Source: Marthasterias glacialis (lineage: Eukaryota; Echinodermata; Asteroidea; Forcipulatida; Asteriidae). Taken from it: a stretch of 64,000 nt of DNA. Positions 24,464 to 36,600 of this stretch are shown here, in pieces. How positions within the stretch are numbered: position 1 is the first letter of the stretch; every line of letters starts with the position of its first letter. The notes below the pieces were generated by a model that was not told the origin of the DNA, searched no databases, and saw nothing but the letters and a program-made list of their open reading frames with translations. The stretch lies in the NCBI GenBank assembly GCA_911728455.2, contig CAJVRT020000002.1:124001-188000 (forward strand). The letters run 5' to 3'. A program made the position numbers and the translations under genes.

Positions 24464-25290
24464 CTAAGGTTGGTTCCAGTTAACTTCAACATTCCGGTAG
24501 AACATATCATTATGTTCTTCTCTTCGCACAATGGCTCCGTTTACCACAGTGAAGGTGAAGGTTTTCCTTACGATGGTCGCGAGTGTAGTGGCAGGTGGTC
24601 TGGCAACTTCCTCTCTCACGGTAGGCTCCTCTTCCACGGGTTGCGTTGACCATGTTGGCTCCTCTTGTGCGTCTGCTTCCAAAGTGTCTGATGATGACGT
24701 TGATGAGCCATCTGAAGAGTCGCTCTCTCTGGCTCCCTGGAACATGCCTCTCGGCTTTTCCGACAGCACGACACTTTTCTCTACTGGTGGGTGCTCAGGG
24801 GATCCTGCTGGTGTCGCGTTGAGTGGCGAGATGCGACCAGGAGACAAGCTTAACACGGGAGAGCTCACCTCTCGTCTCTCAGCCTCCTGACTGTCTTCAT
24901 CCATCTCCTCTGGTGGTCGTGTAGTAGTAGCTGGCGCAGCTGACGACGATGCTGGGCCTCCACCAGCCAGTCGGCTTCCTGCTGAGGCAGCCCCACTCTG
25001 AATGGACACCTCACTAAGTGGTATCCTCACCGTCAACCTCTCATCGCGGAAGACACCTCTTGCCCTTCCTTCGGGCCCCCGAACTCGCACTGGCTCCCTC
25101 CTGACGCTATTCAAATCCACCATGTCGCATGGGGAATGCTGGAATTTGTAATGACGCCGTAGATTATCTCGGCGTTTTGTACCAAAACCACATCTCTTGC
25201 AGTACAAACTCATATCAGGCCCATGCTCAACTTGATCGTTCCAATCAAAGACCTTAAACTTCCCAGTCAGAGCATGCAAAGGGCTTGCTA
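24464..25290 (-). CDS. 3' ORF region of the LTR element, C2H2 finger and acidic/Pro-rich tail (fossil)
   Basis: It lies between the reverse transcriptase and the 3' LTR. It shows one C2H2-type zinc finger (YCKRCGFGTKRRDNLRRHY, then FQH) followed by about 190 residues rich in Ser, Pro, Glu and Arg. The residues near the C-terminus (TTLATIVRKTFTFTVVNG) match no family I know. Retroelements sometimes carry an extra 3' ORF of this kind. Whether it is ancestral to the family or peculiar to this copy cannot be told from one copy. Confidence 0.55.
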
Positions 25291-26922
25291 TGTCCGCAAA
25301 CCCACGGATAAATCGGCGATAATAAAAGCCAGTCCTAGGAAACTTCTTACCTCCTTCACTGACTTTGGGATAGGCCATTCTGCAACTACCTTTATCTTTG
25401 CAGGATCAGTTTCTATCCCCTCATCCGAGACTATGTGACCAAGGTAGGTCACTGACCTTTGGAAGAGATTGCACGTGCTGGGCTTGAGTTTCAACCCAGC
25501 TTTTCTTAGACGTGTAAAGACTACCTGAAGGCGTTTCACCTCCTCGCTAACTGTCTTGCCGAAAACGATAATATCGTCAAGAAAAATCAATAAAACCTCC
25601 CATTGGAGACCAGTCATCACCTTTTCCATTAGTCGCTCGAATGTTGCCGGTGCATTCGCCAAACCAAAGGGCATGACCTTCCACTTGTACAGGCCATTGC
25701 GGACCAAGAAGGAGGATTTCTGTTGGGCGTCCTCATCCAAAGGAACCTGCCAATACCCCGACGCCATGTCCAGGGTAGAGAACCACTTCGCCCCCTCAAG
25801 AGCATCCAGCGTCTCATCTATACGAGGTACCCTATATGCGTCTTTAATCGTTGCGAAATTCAAGCCTCTATAATCAACACACAGACGTTTAGACCCTTCC
25901 TTCTTCTTCACCAGTACAATGTTGGATGCCCATGGACTGTCTGACTCCTCAATCAAACCTTGTTGTTTCAACCCCTCAACCTGCCTCAGGATTTCATCCT
26001 GATGACTGATGGGGTGCCTCCTAGGCCTCTGCTTCAGTGGCCTAGCATCTCCAGTGTTAATGAAATGCTTCACAAGATCTGTACGCCCTATGTCACCATC
26101 ACCCTTTGAAAAGATGTCCTGATACTCGATCAGACACCTCATCACTCCCATATGGTGTAATGGATCCAAGTTTTCTATGCTCCTCTTACACAAGTCATGT
26201 AGGTGCACAGGAAGAACCTCGCTGTCTTTACTCTCACGTGCAGTTGACAGAGCCTCCACCTTAATAGGGGATACCATTGCGGCCGTAGTGCCCGCATGAA
26301 GGACAGGCTTCTCCTTACTGGGCTTAAACACCCTGACAGGTACCACTTCAGTTGGCACCTAAATAACTGACCTAGCGAGCACCAGACCCCTCTGAGCCAA
26401 CTCGCCACCTCCTTCAACTGGCTCAACAATGAAAGGTCCCGTGAGCCCCTCACTACTCCTCGTTATAGCCCCTCTCACAATTCCTTCATGCCCAGCTGGT
26501 ATCACAGCTGTCTCCGTCAGAACCACTCTGCCAACAAATGCTTCACCTGCACTGTTCGTACATTTGACCCTTTGACCGTTCAACTCAAGCTCCATATTCC
26601 TAAAATCCAAGCTACCACCTGTGGACAACAACCAGTCCATTCCCAACATAGCAGGAAGAGATATGTCGACAACTATTACCTTCACAGATGAAGTTGTCTT
26701 ACCAATCGTAAGTTCAACCCAAGCTGTGCCCAATATCTGTAACGGGGTTCCATCCACTTGGCGCAACCCAACATCACAACTATCCAGAGTTGGCCTCTGC
26801 TCCTTTGGAATTTGATAATACACAGTGGAGCTGATAAGAGTGTCAGTCGCCCCCGTGTCAATTAATAGACGAAATTTCGTTGCCCTCATGTGTCCATTCA
26901 CAAACAACCTATATCTCGGCAC
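25288..26922 (-). CDS. Protease and reverse transcriptase region (pol) of the LTR element (fossil)
   Basis: The protease shows LLIDTGATDTLIS and AMLGMDWL. The reverse transcriptase shows the Ty3/gypsy order: WASNIVLVKKKEGSKRLCVD, FSTLDMASGYWQVPLDEDAQ, MPFGLANAPATFERLM, the catalytic FLDDIIVFG, and YLGHIVSDEGIETDPAKI. These motifs place it with Ty3/gypsy (Metaviridae) rather than with Copia or BEL. It is broken and treated as a fossil. Confidence 0.88.
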
Positions 26923-27005
26923 TGAAACAACTCTTACCTGATTGTCACAATCAAGTTTCCTCTTTCTACTTGATTTGTCTGATTCTTCTTATGGCCCATT
27001 CCTCT

Positions 27006-28436
27006 CTACAGCCTTTCCGCGGGCCTGCCGGAAGACTGTCCGTCGTTTCTCTGCTTGTGTTTAGGTTCTTTGCACCTCATTGCAAAATTCCCCCTCCCAC
27101 CGCAGTTAAAACACCTCATGTCAGACCGTGGACGCCCCCTTGGTACACTCAGTTGATCGGCAACCTCAGGTACCCTCACCGGCGCCTCCTTCAAAGGTTG
27201 CGACGTTAACAGCTTTACCATAGCATCAAGCTGTTTTGTCAATCCACCAACAAACTTGGACTGCTCACTAAGAGTCTTCTCCACGGACTTTAACCGTTCC
27301 TCTGTCTCACGGTCCACAGCCCTGACAAACTTAAACGGTCTCTCCTCTCTTCTCTGAGATTCAACCTCCTCAAAACTCTGTGTTTCTAGGGCCGCCTGAA
27401 TAGCTTCGGACAAAGTCTTAGGCCGGGCACGAAATATGCCCTGCCTCACAGACTGACTCGCCACGGCATCCATGAAATGGTTCCGTTCCAGACGATCTCT
27501 AGAATCTTCTGAAATCTCTGGATAAGCTTTCAATGCCAACTCATGAATCACTTGTCCCAACTCTTGAAGAGATTATTTGGGCTTTTGACGCCTATGTCTA
27601 ATTTCTACAAGGAAGTTTTCTGCTTGGCGACCAATGGCAAACCTCCCAGACAACCGTTTCACTAACTCATCGTACGTGTATTTGTTCTGAGGAGTACCGT
27701 TGCCAAGAATACGTACGGCGTCGCCTTGTAGGCTGGCAGCCAAATATTGTGCCGCCTGCTCGTCGTCCCAACGGTTAACTAACCTACAACTCTCAAAATG
27801 TCGATGGTACTCATTCCACTGGACTTTCCCACTGTAACGATCGGGGACAATATTAGGGCGACGAGGGGTCCCCTTATCTTTCGTCCCTTCACCCCCAACA
27901 ACTTTAGTCTCTCTCTTCAGTCTCCAAGGCTCTGCCGCCTCAGTGCCTGTTTGTACGGCTGACATCTTGTCAGAAAGACCTGGCGATCTTGTCGCAAAAC
28001 TCAACAAGTCACAATGGACTTGTTTGTCCTCCATACCCACTAAAGGATTCGTACTGATCAAACCCTTTGAACCCAACTCCTCACGTACCTTTGCAGTCAC
28101 AGGAGTGGATACCTCATTGCCCCTCCGAGGAGTAATCCAATCACACAGGCTGAGCTCCTCATGCCCACCTAAAGAATGGACCCCTACTTTCGTCTTCACA
28201 CTAGCTGGCGATTGCCCCTCAAATGAGGCAAAGCCCGAGGACTCCTCCCCTAAGTCAATGAAACCTTTACTCGGGAGCTTAAACTCAATATCTCCATCTA
28301 CCTTCATCAATTTTTGCCTGCCACCTCCGACTCGATTAGCCGACTCCTCAGACCTCATTTGTCTCAAGGTGGCCTCAAGCTCCTCAATTCGCCTCAACTG
28401 TTGAGCTTTCTCCCACTGCAACAATTGCAGTTCCAT
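27006..28436 (-). CDS. gag region of the LTR element with CCHC knuckle (fossil)
   Basis: The N-terminal part is Lys/Glu-rich with a coiled-coil start (RIEELEATLRQM). A capsid-like stretch contains YSGKVQWNEYHRHFESC and AAQYLAASLQGDAVRIL. The C-terminal part contains FFCNCGG-type knuckle sequence CFNCGGRGNFAMRCKEP with a CxxCxxxxxxxxC arrangement. The order and content are as in Ty3/gypsy gag. The copy is broken. Confidence 0.82.
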
Positions 28437-28715
28437 TCTGGACCTACCAAGGTCCTCTTGATAACAAGATTTGATTTCCTTAGTCCCACTGATAATGAGG
28501 TGACCTGTTCACGTCGGGCAGCAACCACAAAACGCCTCTGCCTCAAGAAAAATCTGTTGTTGGTAACGTTTAAATACCAACAGGCAAATAATAATTATCA
28601 ACAAAATCAGCACCAAACTAAGAGCTATATACCCAAGAATACCTTTCATGGATAACTCTCAATGAATTTGAGATCACATTAAAAGAAAAGGATCATTGTA
28701 ATTGCACTAAATTTT

Positions 28716-28733
28716 ATCCCACTTCTGACACCA
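28716..28733 (-). other. Primer-binding site of the LTR element
   Basis: Read on the minus strand it is TGGTGTCAGAAGTGGGAT, four bases inside the 5' LTR. The complement ends in CCA as a tRNA 3' end would. From memory it resembles the end of a tRNA-Leu, and that assignment is tentative. Confidence 0.65.
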
Positions 28734-28737
28734 ATTT

Positions 28738-29726
28738 TGTCGCGCAACGCCCCCTTGAGCAGGAAGTTGCCTAAGCAGCCACCTAGCGAGCGCTGGCTTT
28801 GGACGGCCTGACCGGAAAAGCTCTGAGCGGCTAGAGACTGATCCGTTGGGACTGCAATTTACTGTCCCGATTTAATAACAATTACACAGGACCCGAAAGG
28901 AATAAAGGAATAATTGACAAAACTATATTCAACTAGTTTATTTAGTACTTTCCCCCTCACCGGAGGCTTTCCGTCTTTGGCAACTGATCGATTAAACTTA
29001 CAATAACAATGGCAATGAAAACTACACACTTACAACAACCACCTACAAGGTATGGCCAGTATTTAATAAACAATTACTCTAATAAGAAACAACTACCCCG
29101 AAATACAAGCGTGACAGTTCCCAAGCAATTCCTCCGTGAGGTAGGCTACCTCAGGTATCGCTCCCACACACACTACTTCACGGCCATAGACACCACCGTG
29201 AGCAAGGCTAGTCTTCCCCCAGACTACCGGTAGTTTCACAGAGGGATCCGACAAGAAATACACAGGGCCTTCCTTACGCTACATTCGTGCGTAACCACAC
29301 AACCATGAGTGCACAGGCCCACAATTCTACTACCGCACATACAGCACAATGAGTAGAACCCAAGGTTCCTCGTAAGGTACCTCACTCTACTCTGCTGCGA
29401 CCCTCACACTCCGCACTGCACACACAGCGCTAAACTACCCCCTCACGCAATCCCGCACTGCTACACACGCAGCACTAATAAAAGGTGTACTCACCGCTTC
29501 CGGAGCTTGGCATCAACTGTCTAACTTTTTCCCGCGTGCGCGCGTGACATGCACTTACTTTCACTTCGCTAGCTGCACGCACTCCCGGCTTGCGGCGGCA
29601 GTCAGACCTCGCAACCGCGCTGCGTGCTCGCATGCTGTACTCCAGCCTACTGCTCTGCCGGACTGTACCATTATTTCTAAGGTAAGTAATATAACAATTA
29701 ATCTCGCTGGCCGTCGTTGCGCCACA
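28738..29726 (-). repeat. LTR (5' LTR of the minus-strand element)
   Basis: TGTCGCGCAACGCCC to GTTGCGCCACA, paired with 22,857-23,856. Compared with the other LTR it lacks a 9-base and a 3-base segment and has about a dozen substitutions. Confidence 0.93.
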
Positions 29727-29970
29727 TTATTACGGTACAGTTTCAAAAAATACATGAGTTGCACTTTGTGATAATGTTAACCACTCCAGGTGTTTTCCAT
29801 TGCTCAAAAAGGTGTTGCCCCTACCCACAGGTTATTGAGCACATCTCTATCAACCACGTGGTAGCTAAAACAACCTGTGCCGGTGACACTATTTTTTTCC
29901 CCAAGCAATTAACCTGTACTGCAGACCTCAACATGTACAGTAGGTTGTCACAATGTTGATCTACTACATG
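29727..29970. other. Host spacer between the two large elements
   Basis: About 245 bp of ordinary sequence separates the end of the LTR element from the target duplication of the EnSpm/CACTA element. I recognise no gene. Confidence 0.6.
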
Positions 29971-29972
29971 TG

Positions 29973-29994
29973 CCCTTATAAAAATCCACTATAG
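29973..29994 (+). repeat. Left terminal inverted repeat
   Basis: CCCTTATAAAAATCCACTATAG. The matching inverse at the right end has one difference (CACCATAG). The CACTA-like string begins 15 bases in, and both ends share the outer 14 bases, so CCCTTAT is the true terminus. Confidence 0.88.
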
Positions 29995-31992
29995 TTTTAC
30001 TTTACAAAAAACTGCAGTTTTATTGTAGTATTACTACAGTGCAACTGCTGTCAAACTATCTTAAAACTAAAGTAAAACTGAATTTTTATCGTAGTTTTAC
30101 TTTAGTATAACTATAGTTTATACTGTAGTCAAAGTACGGTGTTTTCGCAAAAATTGGCAGTAAAACTGAAGTGAAACTGCAGTATTACTTTGATTAAACT
30201 GCGTTATTACTGTTGTTTACCTCACATTTACTATATTATTACTACAGTTTACTGCAGTTAAACTACAAGATTACTGTAGTCATTTTTTACTTTAAATAAA
30301 CTGCAGTTTTACTGTAGTTTTACTTCAGTGTAACTATAGTTTTAATATAATTTTACCTCAAAATAACCCATTCTGAGTACACATTTACTGTAGTTTTACT
30401 GTAGTTTGACTGCAGTCTTCACTGCAGTAAAACTACACTGATACTGTAGTTTTAGCATGATTTTACCTCAAAATAACCCATTGCTACCACACATTTACTG
30501 TAGTTTTACTTTATTATAACTTTAGTTTATACTGTAGTCAAAGTACGGTGTTTTCGCAAAAATTGGCAGTAAAACTGAAGTAAAACTGCAGTATTACTTC
30601 GTTTAAACTGCGTTAGTACTGTCGTTTACTTCACATTTACCATGTTATTACTACAGTTTACTGCAGTTAAACTACACTGATACTGTAGTTTTAGCATAAT
30701 TTTACCTCAAAATAACCCATTGCTACCACACATTTACTGTAGTTTTATTGTAGTTTCAATGCAGTCTTTACTGCAGTATAACTACACTGTTACTGTAGTT
30801 TCAGCATTATTTTACCTCAAAATAACCCGTTGCTACCACATTATTACTATACTTTTATTGTAGTTTCAATGCAGTCTTTACTGCAGTAAAACTACACTGT
30901 TACTGTAGTATCAGCATTATTTTACCTCAAAATAACCCGTTGCTACCACATAATTACTATAGTTTTATTGCAGTTTCAATGCAGTCTTCACTGCAGTAAA
31001 ACTACACTGATACTGTAGTTTTAGCATAATTTTACCTCAAAATAACCCATTGCTACCACACATTTACTGTAGTTTCAATGCAGTCTTTACTGCAGTAAAA
31101 CTACACTGTTACTGTAGTTTCAGCATTATATTACCTCGAAATAACCCGTTGCTACCACTTAATTACTATAGTTTTTGTTGTAGTTTCAATGCAGTCTTTA
31201 CTGCAGTAAAACTACATTGTTACTGTAGTTTCAACATTATTTTACCTCAAAATAACCTGTTGCTACCACACAATTACTATAGTTTTATTGTAGTTTCAAT
31301 GCAGTCTTTACTGCAGTAAAACTACACTGTTACTGTAGTTTCAGCATTATATTACCTCGAAATAACCCGTTGCTACCACATAATTACTATAGTTTTATTG
31401 TAGTTTGACTGCAGTCTTTACTGCAGTAAAACTACACTGTTACTGTAGTTTCAGCATTATATTACCTCGAAATAACCCGTTGCTACCACATAATTACTAT
31501 AGTTTTATTGTAGTTTGACTGCAGTCTTTACTGCAGTAAAACTACACTGTTACTGTAGTTTCAGCATTATATTACCTCGAAATAACCCGTTGCTACCACA
31601 CAATTACTATAGTTTTATTGTAGTTTGACTGCAGTCTTTACTGCAGTCAAACTACACTGTTACTGTAGTTTCAGCATTATATTACCTCGAAATAACCCGT
31701 TGCTACCACATAATTACTATAGTTTTATTGTAGTTTGACTGCAGTCTTTACTGCAGTAAAACTACACTGTTACTGTAGTTTCAGCATTATATTACCTCGA
31801 AATAACCCGTTGCTACCACACAATTACTATAGTTTTATTGTAGTTTGACTGCAGTCTTTACTGCAGTCAAACTACACTGTTACTGTAGTTTCAGCATTAT
31901 ATTACCTCGAAATAACCCGTTGCTACCACCCAATTACTATAGTGTTACTGTAGTTTTTACGCAGTCTTAACTGCAGTACAACTACACTGTAA
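29995..31992 (+). repeat. Left subterminal array of the EnSpm/CACTA element
   Basis: About 2 kb densely filled with ACTGCAGT, ACTGTAGT, ACTATAGT and TTTTACTGTAG-type motifs. From about 31,040 it resolves into tandem units of 110 bp (for example starting AATTACTATAG at 31,382, 31,492 and 31,602), each with TGCTACCACA, several Pst-like palindromes and TTACCTCGAAATAACCCG. The leftmost 1 kb is a more irregular version. It is probably the binding platform for an element-encoded protein. Short open frames here are artefacts. Confidence 0.9.
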
Positions 31993-32669
31993 TTACAGCA
32001 ACAGTTCTGTTTAAATGTACAGAAAAGGCAAATAAAATAACTATTTTGTAGCTAAAGAAAAGGATGCGTAATAATTGGACACAAGACATTAGAAATCGTT
32101 TGGTGTGTTTTGGTCTTATTTTAAATGAGCAAAAACAACTTCATTTAACATAATATACATGCAAAATTCAAAAGTGAAAAAGTGACAAAAAATAAGGTTT
32201 TGGACCAAAAATGTTTGATAGGGCCCGACTCCCCTCCCCTCCTTGTTTTGTGAAAAAAATTATGAGCCTTACATTACATTTGGTGCCGAAACGAGGGGGA
32301 GTCCGGTTAACCTTATTCAGCCTACAATTGCAGGGCTAAAATGCATAAATAAAAAAAGAAGCTAAACAAAGATTTGGCAAGTTACATGACTTGAAAGAGG
32401 CAAACATTATCCTGAAATTCTATTGGCACATCTGATTACTTGAGTTCATTTTACAAAAAAAATACAATAAAGAAATACATGTATTTGCACTATAGTAAAA
32501 CTAGAACTTAATGCACGACAAATGTCTTTAAAAAATTTTAAAAACAAGGCACAATTTACATTTAAAATGACTGAAGAAAACAGTTCTATAGACAGAAAAA
32601 ATGGCAGTTTAAAATTTATGTGAACATTTCTGTGGAATACTGTGACATACATTGGTCAGATGCCTTACT
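31993..32669. other. Element interior, no gene seen
   Basis: AT-rich sequence between the left array and the fold-back at 32,670. I recognise no motif. Confidence 0.5.
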
Positions 32670-33033
32670 GGGACATGTTGCCTTCGTTCGGGCAAATGGT
32701 CTATGAAAAGCATTTAAAAACCGTTTATTATGAAATGCATGGTTTGGAAGATGTTTTACAAGTAGAACATGATGATCCAAACCAATGTGCCTCACAAAAT
32801 TTTATGGTTTTCCTTATACTTTGTGAACTAACAGGTCGGCCATTTTGTGGAGTCAAGTTTTTGACTCCATAAAATGGCCAACCATGTTCGCAAAGTAAAA
32901 GGAAAACCACGTAATTTCAATGCATATTTGTGTGGATCATTATATTTTACTTTTAAAACATCTTTCATTTTATAACAACAGGTTTTAAGCGCTTTTCATT
33001 GACCAACTTGCCTGCTCCAAGACAGCAGGTCCC
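32670..33033. mobile_element. Fold-back element (about 364 bp) inside the transposon
   Basis: The arms are about 175-190 bp: GGGACATGTTGCC, ATGAAAAGCATTTAAAA and TGGTTTTCC pair, in reverse order, with GGAAAACCA, TTTTAAGCGCTTTTCAT and GGCAAG to GGTCCC. The tip is near 32,858 (GGAGTCAAGTTTTTGACTCC). Arm identity is about 75-80% away from the tip, so it is older than a perfect hairpin. The plus- and minus-strand open frames here are mirror artefacts. Confidence 0.8.
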
Positions 33034-33665
33034 TTTAAAGAGGCTTGATCAAATACATTTCACTTCTTTACACAGAATATTACTTCTAAAGTTAACAATG
33101 AAAGTGACATTTATACAAAACCTCAGCTCCCTGATGAGGACTATACACGTAGTAACAATACACACTATGGGGTCTTTCATGATAGCCAATATTAACAGAT
33201 TTCAAATTGTTTTTTTCTTACTGTAATTTCGCAAATGATGCCGACACTTTAGATCAAAGGTCTCTAACCAGAAGTTTTCAATAACTGTTCCTGGATTCAA
33301 CGCGCAACTTTGTTGTTTAATCAGAGATGAAACTGGCAAGCACATATACTAATTTGTACAACAGTTTTTAGTTTGATATTATTAGCTTCTGCCCTCTCAT
33401 AAAATGTTGATGAAAAAAGTAATCAAGGACAGAAATTATGGGACAAGATTGCCCAAAATGTTTTGTTCATTTATATATTTTTTTATTTAACTGATTTCTG
33501 ATTTTTAGTTATTTCTTTTGACCCACCCACCCAAAATTACGACAAAATATGGAAATTCCTTAACATTGAGTATTATAAAAGGCCCCGAAACTTGATCTAA
33601 CATTACAATACTGTGAACAAGAAAAAAGTGTCTTAAAAATGTCTAAACACTGGTGCACAAAGTAA

Positions 33666-36600
33666 TTAAATATCTTTATTATTTCTACGTTGCACCTGTT
33701 TGGACGCGTTGTTTAACTTCTGTCGCATGTATGACTTGATGTCTTTCGGCAGCCTATCGGGAAAATGGCTCCGTACTGTGGCTAAAGAAAGTGAAAAAAA
33801 AAGTTGTAGCAAATTTGATTAGGCCTACATGCAAAAATATAGTTTCTGGACTTGTGGGTGCATAAACTGAACTCTCTGTTTTCCCTTGCTGTCCACGTAC
33901 AAATTATTTTCCTAATATTTCGTGTGAGAAAGGAGTGGGCGAATGAGTTGTCACCAGTTTACATCAAATTTCAAAAAAAAACATTTGTATCACAAAGTGT
34001 TGATGAATCTTTTATTCTAAATTTTAGAAACGTCCAGGAGGACGATGCAATTCTTGGCAGGCATGGTATGGCATTTTTTAAACTGTATTTGAAGTTGACT
34101 TTGTTTTGTATTTTTCTGCTTTCCAATTATATTTAAATAACAACTAGAAAAAAGTGATATTTGCATGATATGTTTACATCTTTAAGTACATGAAGTAGTT
34201 TGCCTGCCCTCCTAAATTTACTAAAATCCTGTCAATGAGGGTAGCAAACAAAATGTGACATCACTTTACATACACGTCGATGGTCTGCAATGAGTAGTGC
34301 AACAGTGCACAACATGCAGTCATTGGGAGGAGTACATGTATATACTCAGACGTTCAATTGTTTAGAATTTCTGTTGAAACGTTTTAGCCACAGCCCGCCA
34401 TTGTTTTTATTTTGCTTTGAGGCTGATGTAAGAAGAATCGTAAAATCTACCTTTGTAGCAAGCAATCAACAATTCTGACTCTGCGGTAGATAGATGTATT
34501 AAGGATTTAAAAACATGTTTTAAAAATAGACTTTATATCATGGCCCACTCTCTTTAACTTCTGACAAGAAAAACCTGGTGGCAGATTGACTAGTCATTTG
34601 GATTGTCTGTCAAACATAAAAATTGCAACCTATCTACTTACCAACTATGGCCTCGATTGACTTGCCATCAAGCGACTCCTTTGTTTTGGCTGGGTTGTCA
34701 TCTCTTCCGGATTTGCTGCCAGTCAGAGAGTGGGTGGCGAGATGTTCCTCGTCCCAGAGACAGGTCATTAGGTCGTTGGTAAGTTTTTGAGGGTCTTTTG
34801 TGTTAGACCTCAACAACATGTCTCTGGTGATGAGGCCAGTGGGCATCTGTCATTTGAAAATGGATAATCATTAGAATAAATTGTTGAATGCCAATGAAAG
34901 AAAGACTTAAAGTGGCAAGTTTGAGGAACATGATGTTCATATGATTCATCAAAGGTTGACGATAGAGTGACGTCACAGAATCAGTTTAAAGGGGAAGGCA
35001 GCCAATGCATTTAGTCAAACACAAGGAATCATGATCCTCAAAGTCTGTGTGGGCCGAACCCAACAAAACAGTGAGGCTAATGAGAACAGAGATAGTTGGT
35101 GTTAAAAGTTGGGCCAGATAACTTCTGTAAAGAAGTGTAGGGAAATCCAAATATGCATTCTGCTGACATTTTGTGTTCATTATGTCAATCAAATCTATTC
35201 AAATGAAGTATTATTTAAACTTTCAGAAAAGTTGCAAGTATTGTTATTTCATAGAGATTTTGTTGCCAATTCTGAAGAAATTTGTTTTATTGAATGTTTT
35301 GATCGCATGATAGTTTCGCACAGAGGAAGGTCTCACAAATATAAGCAACTGGTGTAAATCTCTTCATCACAGTTTCTTCCCTCAATCAACAATGTGATTG
35401 TATTTTCAAGTTTAATTGAAGAACTCCCATCCAAAAATTTATCTTCAGAATAGCAATGAAACCTTCCACTGCAAAGTGATCTGCGTTATATCTACTGCAT
35501 TTTACTTGACCGGAAGCATTTATGTACCATAATCACCTTCTACTGAGCCAGTATTAGAAATAATTTTGAAATGTAATAGAGAAAAAAACATTTACCCGCT
35601 GTTGTTCTGGACTGGAGGCAGGTGTTGGGCAGGGGAAGTTATTTGGTCCGGGCGAGCATCCGGGAGAGCCTCTGGGGGAGCCTTCTGTTGCAGAGTTTAA
35701 GGTCTCTACTCTCTTCAGAAGTGCTGGCAAATCTATATAAAAAATTGCAGATGATTGACAGTATGCCTTAATGTACATAACACTCAAACAAAAGCGATCA
35801 GATAGTTGGGTAAAAGTTTCTTGGCATTGGTTTTTAGGGAAAGGTCATCAGGCGCAAGAACAGCCAGCTTTTTGTTCTGGCTTGAGCTGACTGAGTCTTT
35901 GAACAGTGTGAAACAGCTCTCTATTCCAGATACACGCTCCGTAATAGCTTGGGCATTATGAGAGTCAGTTTTTTCGCCTTTTGCAATTTTCTTTGAAACT
36001 GCTGTTTTTATTTCTGCATCTTGAAAGTATAACTATTTTAGCCAAAGTCGCCTGTCTGCTAAATGCAATTTATAAAATTTTATGCTGAAACAAATCAGAC
36101 TTACTGTCTATTAATGCCAAAGTTCTGCGAAGATTCCTCGCTTCCTTCTTGTAATTCATTTTCTCCCGCCTCTCCTTTTCTAGCTCTACCTTCAGGTCCC
36201 TCACCTGGTTTTCACTATCTTTAAACTTTTTGTTTCCATTGCTGCAATACGGCTCCTAAAAAAAAAGTGGTATTTGATAATAGGAATACACATGGATTTT
36301 GTATGAATACAACAGAATTGTATGACCAAGATGCATGTACAGCTCATGTCACATTTATTTCTAGGTGTACTTGACATGTGGTGTCAACTTGGCAGCAACA
36401 ACCTGTGGAGTATATGATTCAACCTGATTAACCTCTCTTATGGTAAAATATTCCATTATTTTAAGCAAACTGAAATCCTCAATGAGTAAGTGTTTTGTAG
36501 CCTTTTGTGAAATGATTCACAATAGAAAGGTACTATGTATAAAAAAATCTTTTTGGCTCATACTTGAGAGAGCTTACGAACTGTTCAAACAACTTTAAAA

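Larger units (their letters stand above)
22857..29726 (-). mobile_element. Ty3/gypsy-type LTR retrotransposon, young but broken
   Basis: Direct LTRs of about 1.0 kb flank a minus-strand interior with, in order, a gag region with a CCHC zinc knuckle, a protease, a reverse transcriptase, and a 3' region with a C2H2 finger. By eye the LTRs differ by roughly a dozen substitutions and three small indels (about 1%), so insertion was recent. A 4-5 bp target duplication (ATTAT or TTAT) flanks it at 22,852-22,856 and 29,726-29,730. A primer-binding site sits beside the right LTR. I recognise no RNase H or integrase, and the coding part carries a small number of breaks. The copy should be regarded as a fossil. 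Confidence 0.92.

Noticed and set aside
24531-24890. Plus-strand frame of 119 codons
   Set aside because: It is antisense to the 3' ORF of the LTR element and has no motif of its own.
27943-28404. Plus-strand frame of 153 codons
   Set aside because: It is antisense to the gag region of the LTR element.
31050-31319. 89-codon plus-strand frame
   Set aside because: It lies entirely within the left subterminal array and repeats with its unit.
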